From contig JABAKD010000028.1 in the NCBI GenBank assembly GCA_012845835.1, positions 1,743,501 to 1,807,500 on the forward strand: a DNA stretch of 64,000 bases, given 5' to 3'. Of this stretch, positions 12,001 through 24,000 are shown one piece after another. Source of the DNA: Undaria pinnatifida (Eukaryota > Sar > Phaeophyceae > Laminariales > Alariaceae). The translations under genes were made by a program, and so were the position numbers. The notes under the pieces were generated by a model, which worked only from the letters and a program-made list of their open reading frames with translations, searched no databases and was not told the DNA's origin. Positions within the stretch are counted from its first letter, which is position 1. Every line of letters starts with the position of its first letter.

Positions 12001-15000
12001 AGTTCGTTATCACACGGGGAAGTGCCATGCCATCGGCCATGGACCTTCCCGTTTGTATCACAAGATCTCAAGAGCTCACAAGAAACGCCAATAATGACAG
12101 TGGAACTCCCTGCTGGAATGCATTCAACCATTCTATGCACGATAAAATGCCCAATGATACGACCACAGCGGTACACACAGGTGCAGAATCAAGTTTTGTG
12201 TGGGAGGATGTGGTGAAAATCGAACATATAGGACCGTGCTCGGGGTAGCGTTTGTTGTGCATCATTTTCAGTTTACTTTCTTCACATTCAACGCAACATA
12301 TGATACGAACAAGCAAAAAAATCAGTAGGAAAAAATGTGGTGTGCGGTTTGCTCGCTAGCCTCAAATCCCCAACCGTCCTCCCTCTGCCCGCATGCCTTC
12401 GATTCGAGCGGAGTGTCCTGTCCTCTCTGGATCTAGAAGGCCCGTTGCCTTCGGCGACGCGGGATGGGGACGCCATTACAGGGAAAAACGAGCTGTAGTA
12501 TTAATTATGGCACACTGAACAGAAATGCCGCAATCGCTGAGATGAATTTCTAACGATCCTTACATTTCCATCCAGAACGGTCTTAAGTAATACCTGGTGA
12601 GAAATAAAAAAGTTATTGACCTCAGGCCCCTTTTCTCCGACCGTCTTGCCTCCTCAAGCTCAAGTCGGTTCGACACAAGACCGGCCGTCTCCCTCCTTCC
12701 TCCCACCCGTCAGCACGCCAGTGCCCGTCAGAGCCCGCCATGGACTCGCTTGTAATTACGAGCTCTTCCGCATGCCTGGCACAGGCTCGCTTCTCTCGGA
12801 AAAAATAACAGCAAAACTAGTATTCGAAAAAATCACCATTTCGAAAAGCAAAAATTACGCGCTTCGAAAAAATATGTTCATGTAGAAACCCCGAAAACAG
12901 CCTGCTGGTGATCTGCTCTTGGGTGTCTGCGACTGCTGTGCAACTACTCCTACATGCGTAGCTTTGTAGGAAGGTTCGATCACAGCTGCTGCGTTATCGT
13001 AGTTCCGGAGACGTTTTATCTGCCAACTGCTGCTGTACGTACTTTGTATAGCTCTGCAGAACGTTCTAAACCTGGTACCTGGTACCTGATGCGAGGTAGC
13101 AGTAGTTACCTGCGAAGCCTGGGTGGCATATGTTTCAGGGGCATTCCAAATATTTCCTAGATCCGAGCACACAGCTGCCTGCGCAGGCCCCCACAAAGGC
13201 GGCGCCGGTAGAGTAGCCGGCGCTTCCCGAGGTTCGGGGACCAGAGAGGAAATGGAAACACACGCGAAGACGTAAACCCTGTCGTGAGGGCATGCGTAAA
13301 ACCATTGGCAGTACAGGGATTTTCGGAGATCGCGTCGTAGATTCCAACGTCGAGGCCTCCCCCAGGCGTTGTGGCGCTGGGCGGGCGGATCCGGGACGGT
13401 GGCAATTGCAGGCGGGGGGGCACGCCCCGGCGAAGAAACCGCGCGGAACGGCGTCAGAGGCGGGAGAGATCTGGCGACCAAAAAGTGTTGGGTCCGCCTC
13501 CGATATAAGATAGGTATATTTACGTGTGCTTTTCCATTCCTTTCCACTGGCACTACTCTACGACTGTTGTATAAAATGCCAGCCAGAGCCACGCGTTCGT
13601 GGGCACAATTACTCCTGCTGTTCGTACATCAGTTTCCTTGTTTGATGCCGGTGTGTGCCAGGCATATATACCGGCAGTATATCATCTCAGCTCCGAGTCT
13701 AGTCGTTCGGTTCTATGCCGACCGGCGTTATCCGTGAATAGTGCTGATTCGACATTATTCACGATTTGGGATTAGTCAATAATGCCGATACCACTAGTTG
13801 CTTATTACTGCTGTAACATTTCGCCGACGCTTTAACTCGTATATAGTTTGAGATCAATGAGGCCTCTCCGCTGCGATCAGCTGGAGACTCTCATCCAGGG
13901 CTACTTCCCCCGCGTTGATTCGATGGTAATCAACGCGGCACCTCGTCGCAGAGAGTAGTTACTGCTGTAACATTTCGCCGACGCTTTAACTCGTATATAG
14001 TTTGGGATCAATGAGGCCTCTCTGCTGCGGCATGAGATCACACCCATGCTTGTTGCCCATTTGCCCTTCTCTCATGGCACAGTTTATTTGTCTCTTGTTA
14101 GCATCCTCCCTTCGGGTTTCTTGCCGTCCTTGTGATACCCAAACTTGTACAGTACTTTGACCCGTAGTAGATTCGGCCTCGATAGTCCCATGCACACGTT
14201 ATGTACGAACATGCAAACTTTGCGGACAGCTGCAGGACGCCCGCTTCTATGAACGCCGTTTGGCGAGAACGCTTCACCCCCGCCACGGCGGCGGTGGCGG
14301 TTAACCCGATGTGTCTGTGTGTGCGACGGTTGCGGACTGTCACCCCACGTACTCCATAAAAATGCCCATGGCCGTACGGTCCATCGTATGGCTCGCCGCC
14401 CCTCCCAACCGAGAGAGCGCACGATGTACCGCTTCATGTCCTCCGTGCCCGCCGCCCGCAAATGGATCTAGAGGTTGGTTGTCATCTGTGCCGGCGTTAA
14501 CTCCACATATATCATATTCCCGCATTCTATAACACTCGGGAACAAGAACCCTGACCTCTATGTCAGTATCCCGTGCATGGATTCCGCCTGTCGGTACTCT
14601 GCCACGGCTGCGACCGTGCAAATTTTGAGGCAGTCTAGGCTCTTCCTTACCACGACTGCTTGGGGGGAACTTCGCAACATCTTCGGCATCAAACAGCAGC
14701 ATAACAGCAATAGCTAGACCATTGTTTCTACGAGTACGGAGAGCGGCACAGCACAGGAGTGTCACCAAGATACGTACTGCTGTTGTTGCTACGGCTATCT
14801 TGGTACCTATGGCGTGTACTCTTCGCGGGCTGTTCGTCACTCAGAGCTTACACCGGTTGGGTGTTTGTCGGGCCGCTTGCAGAGCTGTGTTTTTTTTTAA
14901 TTAATCTAGAAACGTGAGCTGTGAGTTCGACAAATAGGGTCGATACTCATCTTTGCAAGCTGCGTGATTCACCGGCCGCTCGTTTTTGCAGATTTATCGT

Positions 15001-18000
15001 CTTTTGAATGTATATGACTCCTATGTATGTTGTCTATTCGTCACGAAGAGCTGACAAATAACAGCGACCTGATTCTCTTAGACGTAATGAGGTTTATACT
15101 ATGTCACGATTGAATACCAATTGTATTTTAAATATATTGGGTGGGGGAGACTCCTCGGTCAGAAAGCAAAATGATTTCGTAGAAGTCCCGCGCCTATCGT
15201 AGCTCGCGTCCGATGAGTCGCATGGCCGATTCATGGGGTGGTCGATTCGCCGATTGGTCGATTAGATTGGCTAGTGTCTGCTTCCCTTCGCTCGCCGCCC
15301 TTCGTCAAGCTAAAAAATGAAAACGTCGTGCCTTGCAGCTCGATGAGCCAAGAGCTGTTCGTGTCGGTGAACCAGTTGGTGGAGATGGGGGCAGCCAAGG
15401 GAACAAACTACGACCACGTCGTCATTGAGTCCAGCGGCATTTCCGAGCCGAAATCCGTGCGCTCTGTCTTCCAGGACGCGGAGTCGTACGGGATGAGGCT
15501 CTTGGACGAGGTACTTTTGTTTTGTTTTGTTTTTTCGAGTAAACTTTTTTTATTTGCGTCTTTGTCGGGTTTTTTTTTTTTTTTCTCGGTTTTGAGTTTT
15601 GAGTCGAATTTTCGGTTGGTTTGGTTTTTTCTAGTTGAGTTTTGTATTTTATTTATTTTATTGACTTTTTTCGATAGTTTTTTTCAATATCGGCCACGTC
15701 GTCATGAGTCCTGCGGCATTTCAGAGCCGAACTCCACCCAGCCTGTCTTTTTTTCAGGACGCAAAGTCGTACGGGATGAAGCTCATGGACGAAGGGCGGG
15801 CGGCGGCTCCTTTTTTTGTTTTTGTTTAGAGTGGTTTTCGAGTAATGCCTTTTAGTGAAATATCGGACAGTTGTGTGTTTTTTCGATTGTCATATTCCGA
15901 TTGAACTGTATTACGTTTAGGTGCAGGCGTATGAAACGGGGGGGTGGCCCCTTTCGTCTTCTCTTATCCTGTCCCTTCTTCTAATCCCTCCCTCCCCCGT
16001 CTATTCCCCTTCCATGACCCAGGTGCGACTGGACACGATGGTGACGGTCGTGGACGCGGGAGCGTTTTTGGCGGCGTACACGACGGGGGACCGAATGATG
16101 CAACGCCCCGACCTCGGCGTGAAAGGTGAGATCATAAATATACATTTTGTGGGGCTGTGCCCCTGGCAGGTTCTCAGTGGTAAAGTACTCGTGAGAAAGT
16201 TCCGTGCTGCTGCTGCAGCGCTGACAAAGTCAGTCGCACGCGGCGAACCAGATAAAGGAGTCCTGCCCACAACGCCAATGTGGGGCTTGCCCCTGGCAGG
16301 TCCTCTCTTGTGTGGTTGTATTGTGGCGGACACACCGAGGTGGGTTGGTACCTCGGGTCAGCGCGGAACGGTGTCTGGTGGCCCTCTGGTGACCTTGAAT
16401 TTGTGTGTAATGAGGCGGTACTGTCTACGGGAAGGGGGCCTGGTATCCACCATTTTTCTTTATTATTCTTGTCATAATACCTGGTACCTAGTACTGGTAT
16501 GTAGTTACGCCAGCTTTAAAGTTGTTTCGACCGATTGATCATTTTATCGATACATTAGCGTTGCAAGCTGCGTGATGCGTTGGCCGCGGTTGTTGTACAC
16601 TCCTCGTGAAGGGGATAGGTGGGTGACTCTCGTCGAAACTTTCCTGGATACTCTACGGTGTTTTCTTGTATGTAACCGAGGTGCCAAACCTTCCACCTTC
16701 ACCTTCCTCCACCGCTGTGCTGTGGCAATGATTCCCAACCCCCGCCTCCCCGTATTGCTAGTCTGTGGAATCGGAACTAAGCTTTCTCTTTGTGCTGAGC
16801 TGTGGCGTCGGTGCCAGACTTTCCCCTATCGCTTCGCTGCGCTGTGGCATCTGTGGAAAATCTCAACCATGGCCTATCGCTGTGTTGTGGCATTGGTGCC
16901 AAACGTCTCCCTCACCCTATCGCTGTCATGTGGCATCGGTACGAAATCTCAACAAGTCTCTACTTATCGCTGTGCTGTAGCATCGATGCCAAACCTCAAC
17001 TGTCCCATTTCGCTGTACCATGGCATCGGTACGAAACCTCCACTGTTCTCTATCGCTTTGCTCTGGCGTCGGTTCCAAAACCTTCCTCCTTCCCCTCGTA
17101 TTGCTGTATTGTGGCCGCTCGGTGCTGACACCTTCCCCTACGCTACCGTTTTGTGGGTTTGTGTATGTGTATTATTCACATTAAACTGTTCATTGCACAC
17201 ATCGACATGCAGAACACCCAGTACTCGAGGCAGCGATATACACGATGCAAGGGTAGAGGTTAGGGCTTAAAGCCACGGGGGGACCAAAGCGTCCCTTGGT
17301 CCCCGGTGACTCTAATATGTAGATGTTTTATCACAACAGTAAAAAACAAGACTACGTTAACACGCTGCGTTTAGAACTTCGGCTGGTTCGTGGCTTAGGG
17401 TTAGGCTACACCAGGGTCAAGAGTGCTTCATCCACAAATGCTGTGAGTCTCTTCAGATTGGTTTCCTTCCGGTTCTCAGCAGAGGTCCACACCTCGACTT
17501 TGAGGCGCTGCAATGATGAAATTTGGGGTACACAAAACGAGACAAAAAAACGATCCCTAACTGAACGTGTGCACTTCACTAGCGGGCAGCTACAGCCCCC
17601 CACAAGCAACCACGGCCCGCGAAACTGAGGGACGCTCCTGGTGGGGTGTATGACGACGTCGGGTGCGCCAGACAGCAGTCGTAGGCAGCCAGGAGCAACT
17701 CGCGAGATATTTTCGTGATTTCGAACTTGTGAGCCAGCAACACCAAAAGCTCCCGAAATCGCTGAAATATTTCAAGTCACGCGCGGGAGCCTAATACGAT
17801 GGGTACATCACCGATGAAAAAACATTTTTCACCAAAAGCTTGCTGCTCGCCAGGCGGATGATATAGCTCTTCTCGAGTCGTAGGAGAAAAGTCTGAGGCA
17901 AACAGTAAGTCATGCCTGTGAGGGGCAGGAAGTTATGGAGTTCAAAAAGAGGCTGAAAACACCTGAAAAACTCTCTATTATTGGATATTTGCAGCAGTTT

Positions 18001-21000
18001 TTCTAAACTTTGGAATCGAAATAAGGATCTCGGTTGGAAATGCCATACTCTATTTTCAAGTGGTTATATATACGCGAAATGCCTCCATACGGGCTCCTAC
18101 TCAAAATATTCCCGTGGAATCCCCCGTGGCCCTAAAGTTGAGTATGTTTCAAGGCTATTTTGTGAAGGCTGGGCCAAGTTGTAAACACGCCTCCACCGCC
18201 CCACGACCGTTACTCCCCATTCCCTCCCCACCCCAGAGGATGATCCCGCTTTCCAGCAGTCTATGGTGGAGGGCGGTGGAGCCCAAAGGGCGGTTGTGGA
18301 CCTTCTCGTGGAGCAGGTGGGTCTCCATTATTTGTATTTGTTAATAGTGGCGCGTGGCGGGTAAAATCTGTATTATGAGTTCGAAAAATCGAAAATGCCA
18401 AGCCTATGCTCAGTAACGATATTTTAAGACTGCAAAGAGCCGGTCGGTAATGGGCAAACGGCCTTGACTGGAAGGCTGTTTGATAACGAGACACCTCGGT
18501 AAAGACTGGGACGGATTCAATAGTAGTGGGTCGTGGGAATTTTCCACGAACGTTTTTTAATGTGTGTAATAGTACAGCAGTAGTAATAGCGATGGGAGCA
18601 AGTATCCCTGTGCAAACGACTTCATGGACCCGTGAGTACCTGAGCCTTGGTTTGTGGGGAAAACCCTTTTGAACTTATCTCCTTCAGAACTGCGAAAATT
18701 ATCCCAAATTAATTCCATGTAGTTTTTCCCGCCATTGTGGGTGCGTTACTAAAGGAAAGCGTGACGAGCGCAAATGACGAGCCCCCACTCCCCTTCCCCC
18801 CACTCCCTTCCCCTCCGTCTCTGCAACCCTGCCGTACCGCGGAAGGTGGAGTGCGCGGACGTGCTGGTGCTGAACAAGATGGACACTATTGACGAAGACA
18901 AGCAGGAACTCCTCACAGAGGTGAGTGCGTGCGGTGCGCATCTACTCGTGCTGTGTCTACCTCCGCCTCCTTCCCCCCTTAGACGGAACAAACATGGGGC
19001 TATTTTGACCCCCCCCCTCTCGTTTTTATGTCTTGATGACGGTGGTGTCGTCTCTCTGGGGTGTAGATACTATAGTTTTAATAGTGTCAGTGTGTCCTAA
19101 AAACAAATATTCACAATTAAATATCCCACTCCTTAATTGCGATATTAAGAGTATCGTACGGTGTCCTAAAAATAATTTTAAATGTCCCTTTCTTTTTTAA
19201 CTGCCAGTTACCAGGTACTTTTTACATAAGAGCCACCCACCTACCGCCCCACCGCCCCACTACCCCATCGCTCCCGGTAGATCTTGCTGGCGCTGAATCC
19301 CCACGCTAGGGTCATCGGCTGCACATACGGCAACATCGGGCTGCAAGGTAACGCGCGAGTTAGAAGAAACAAAACGTTTTCGTTCCCTTTTGCGACTCTT
19401 TATATTGTTGTCCGGGCCAGAAGGTTGTCATGCAATACACGGCGGGCCGATTCGCCTTTCGCCTTTCCTCCGCCCCCATGATTTCTGGGGCCATGAATTG
19501 GATGGGCTTGACAGCTTCGAGGTAGTTTTTGGTTGGGGGGCTAGGTATGCCGACCACCTGACGTTTGTATTTTGTATCTCTCGATATGAAATACATGACC
19601 AACCATAAATGCACCAGTCAGATAGATACACAAGCGCAGAACTCTGGACACTACCTCAGTTCACTAACTGTTGATACGTAGCCAACCAATAAGTAGTCGT
19701 CGACTGAAAAGAACTAGCTAAGAACTAGTGGGCGACTTGTAGCTAGTCTGTCAACTCACAAAAAAGCCCTGCCGATTGCGGGTTCGTATTGCCGAGAGCG
19801 CGCGCTTTAGCCGGGCTCACCCACCACACGATACGACGACTTCGCCGGCGGATGATTCTCGTATATACCAGGTATACGAAACGTACGAGCTTTGTTTTAT
19901 ACACAAATGTCGCCTCTCAAATAGTGTTTTTGTTACGTACTCTATTTTGACAGACGCCGATCAAGGGATCGAGGATGCCCGCCCCCCGTGACTCTTTTTT
20001 TCTCTGGGGCGAATTCGTTTCACACAGAGAAGGCGGCTTACAAGCCGCCTTCTCAGAGTTTTTGTTTTTCACCACTGCCCCCTCCAACTCCACCCCCCCC
20101 CCCCCCTGTCCGCGTGCCTCCTCCAACTCCACCCCCAATCCCCCGCCACCACCGACACAAAGAGGTACTCGGCGTGATGAACGGGCAAGGAGTGGCGGAT
20201 TCCGGCACCATTGACGACCACAAAGACGTCATCTCAGCGCTCGAGTCAGCCTCCGCAACCGCAGCTGCAACCCCGCCAGCAACAGAGGTCGCTAGTGATA
20301 CTCACGCGCATGAGCACGAGCACACGCACGCCCACGGTCACGAGGAGCCGGACTCGAACGGCGGGATTTGCCAGGAAGTGGCTGAGGCGAAGGCAGGGAC
20401 GGCTGGGGGTGACCACAGCAGCAGCAGCCACAGTCATTCTCACAGCCATGCGCATAGCGACGACCACGCGCACGATGGGGGGCAGGAGTACGACCCGGAC
20501 TGCGCGAAGTGCAACGAGGAGGGTCACGGGCATGTGAGAGCACGGGGGGGGGGGAGGGGGAAGAGGGGGGCATTTGACTCCTGCATATTTGTAACGGGCT
20601 GATGCATTATTGTGTCCTGGGCCCTGTAGTCTGGGCCCTGTCAATGTTTCCTTCAGTCCTGAAATCTGTAGTCTACTGTCTCAGCTTGTTAACTGCGTCC
20701 TGGGTGCTGTGGTTTCAGCGTAGTGCATGTGTCCTGGATCCTGTGGTCTAACTTCTCGGCTTGTTGCCCGTGTTACCAGTTTGTTGTCTTTGTCCTGAGC
20801 CCTGCCCAGTGACCTACATTCTCAACTTATTTTCGATGTCCTGAGCCCTATGGCGTATTTTCTCAGCTTGCGGTCTGTGCCCTGAATCCTATGGACTACG
20901 TTTTCAGCTTACTGTCTTGTGCCCTGGACGCTTTTGTCCGTTTTCTCAGCTTTTAGCCTTGCACCCTAAGTCCTGTGCTCTATTATCTCAGCTTAAAAAT

Positions 21001-24000
21001 CTGCAACGTGGACCGTGTGATTCATATTTCTCAGTTATTGTTGTCTACTTTGTCGGTGTTGATCATCTGTGTCCTGGACCCTGCTGTATATTTTATCGGA
21101 TTGTCTTGCTTGGGTCATGGACCCTGAATTCCCAACGAGAGCAACCCTATCTTCATGCCCCATCTCGCCTTGCTTGTGTCGACCCCTGCTGTTGACTGCT
21201 CCGGCGGCAGGACCATTCTCACAGCCACGGTCACAACGAGGTCGGGGACGGTGCGATGACGGTCTGCTTTATTTTTCAGCTTGCCTTGCTTATGTTGTAG
21301 ACCCTGGGTCCCTAGCGAGAGCTAACTTATCATGCCTTAAAACCTGCTCAATTTTTAGCTCCTTTCTAACAAGATCTACCCTACCTTATTGCGTTCTGCA
21401 CATGTTTAGCTTCTAACGAAGGCTACCCTACGCTACAGCCGTTTGCTTTCTTCTTCAGCTTGTCTTGCTTGCGTCTCGGACGCTGACTCCCTAGCGAAAG
21501 CTACCCCACCTTTGCGTTTTAGCTTACCTTGTTTGTGTCGTGGACCCTATTGTTTGCCCCGGCGGCAGGACCATTCTCACAGCCATGGTCACAATGACGT
21601 CGGGGATGGGACGACGACGGCGGCCAAGCGGTTCGGCATCGACAACTTCGTGTACCGACAGCGGAGGCCGTTCCACCCCGAGCGGCTGCAGAATGTTTTG
21701 AAGGTGAGGTGGTGCTGGCATACGCTACTGCATGTGTTACAGATGCTATCAACCCCTTTCGGGTTATGAACGGAAACAGGGGAGAAAACGTAACGAATAC
21801 GGCACCGCCCATACCAAGCACCCGGGCTGGTATTAATAAAGGATTTGCCTAACATTCAAGGTGAAGACGTGCTGAAGGTGAGCTAGTGCTGGCATGCTCT
21901 ACAGCACGTTCCGTGCAACACGGAAAGTAACACCTCCCCTGGGATGAACTTCCGAGACGCATGTCTCCGACACCAGGGGGGGGCACATGCACCGAAATTC
22001 ATCTCATCGTAAAGAGCTCATCGATATTTTTCATTAAACGCATCGCTCGGCGTTTGCACTCTCCTCGTCGTAAAGAAAAATAGGTTGAAATGTCGTCCGA
22101 GGGGCTATGTTATCCGGCGTGTTGTTCGGTATACGACAGATGCTACAGCAGTAGAAACCTTTTTAGGGTCTTTAAAAGGAAAACAAGGTCGAAAACAAGG
22201 CGCGACATTTGCGTCGGCCACACGAAGCGGCCCGGGCTGCAAGGATAGGGCGTGTGCCCGAACTGCAGCGAAAGGAATTTTACGACACATGCGCAGCATA
22301 TTAATACTTGTACTGGTGGACTCTCTTGCTAGACGGGCGATTAAACCCCGTTTCTCGCCTTTTAAGGTGCCAGGCCTGGGTCCCAACAAGGATCAATCTT
22401 TTAGGGCGTTTCATTTCAAGTCGTGAGTGTTGCTTGTTTTTCTGAAGCGCGACGGAAAGTGGCGTGTTGCCCCTTTCGCTCCAACTGCCTCTCGTCCCAA
22501 CAAGGGATCAATCTTTTAGGGCGTTTCATTTCAAGTCGTGAGTGTTGTTTGTTTTTCTGGAGCGCGCGACGGAAAGTGGCGTGTTGCCCCTTTCGCTCCA
22601 ACTGCCTCTCGCTCTAACTGCCTTTCGCTCCAACTGTGTGTGACCTGATTCAAAAGCGGTTCAAACTGAACCAATGAACTTCAACGCTTGCACAAGTCTG
22701 TGCTTGCGTATTATCTGACACATGGAAGGGGTTGCTGTCCTGAAGGCGTGCCGGCGCTTGCTCGAGGCATCATGATATATTCTGCGCGGCGAACAAAGGA
22801 GAATCGCTGTAGGCGCCGTCGCTTTGTTGAGGACTGACACGTCTCCATTTTCCGTACAAACGGCCGGTGTAGGCGCTCCGTCAACTCTCTCGTGTGTCTT
22901 AGTATATCCCTTCATTTCCGCTTTTTTTTTCGGCTTTCTCCGATTACTCCAATTTTTCCGAGTTTTTCGAGATTTTTTCCACCTTTTCTTCCCGTTTTTT
23001 GTCCAAAACAAAAACATCCCAAACTTTTCCGTTTACTTTCGGCACGGGGTGAAAATACTGCTGGGACGTCGTACTCGGCTTATACCCACGCTAGCGCTCT
23101 CGGAAATGGCGGCGGGTGCCGATGTTTATGATTTTTTCGAGTGTTTTCGATGTGTTTTCCACCTTTCTTTCATTTTGTTTTAGCCCAAAAGTTTTTGCCC
23201 TAAAACACTTTTTTCTTTATTTCCCCCCCTGTGTTCTTTCCGCGCGTACTGCTGGAACGTCGCTTGCAGCTCATGCCTACGTCGGCGAATCTAGCGCTCT
23301 CGGAGGTTGCGGATGCGAAGGGAGTGGCGGCGGGTGGGGGTGGGGGCGAGGGCGGGGAGGAGGCCGTTCGCGCGGCGCTCGGGAAGCTGGTGCGGTCGAA
23401 GGGGTTCATGTGGCTCGCCTTCAGTGACAAGGCCGCCATGTACTGGTCTCACGCCGGTAAGGGTCCTTTTAGGGCTGGGAGTTGGCTAGACTCTCTGGCT
23501 AGCTACTTGTTGGGGGATCTGGGGGTCTGGGTCTGGGGTTTGGGGGGGGTGAGGGAGGGTTGAGGGGGGGAAGTTGGAAGGGTTGCCCGCGTCAGACAGA
23601 TATCGGACAGATCAGCGATCCCCACTTAGTTTAAAACTTTCAGGGAAGATCGTATGGTCTAGCTCATGTTGCCGGGTGAGAGCCGTACGATCTGCATGAT
23701 CTAGCACATGATTTCCTGGGTTTGATCGGTACTCTAGTCTATATGCAGAACCTGCACCACATCTCAACGGCAAATGTCGAATCTACCACCTGCGGATGGT
23801 CTAGATCGTGATCTGACTCATGTGTGAAGGGTTGAGTGGAGTTGGTTTGGGGGGCGGGGAGCGAAGGGGCTAGGGTGCGGATTTCTGGTTGTTTGCACCT
23901 GACCGGTGTAATTGTGGCTGTGTGGTATTGCAGAAGGAGTTTGCTGTCCATGTTCTCTGCGTCTGCCAATCGTTTCCTGGTTGTACTAACTTTATGAATA

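Larger units (their letters stand above)
8579..12175 (-). mobile_element. Internally deleted Ty3/gypsy-like LTR retrotransposon
   Basis: LTRs of 268 and 264 bp (8579-8846 and 11912-12175) begin TGTACC and end GGTACA. They are flanked by a 4-bp direct repeat, CACA. On the minus strand the interior reads gag-like sequence, a CCHC-like knuckle, a retropepsin with DSG, a pre-RT linker and a chromodomain-like C-terminus. Reverse transcriptase, RNase H and the integrase core are absent, so the copy cannot transpose alone. It sits antisense to the host gene inside intron 2. The LTRs differ at many positions, so the insertion is old. Confidence 0.85.

Noticed and set aside
22105-22426. Overlapping open frames of about 100 codons
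   Set aside because: Open on both strands with no motif, inside an intron of the CobW gene.
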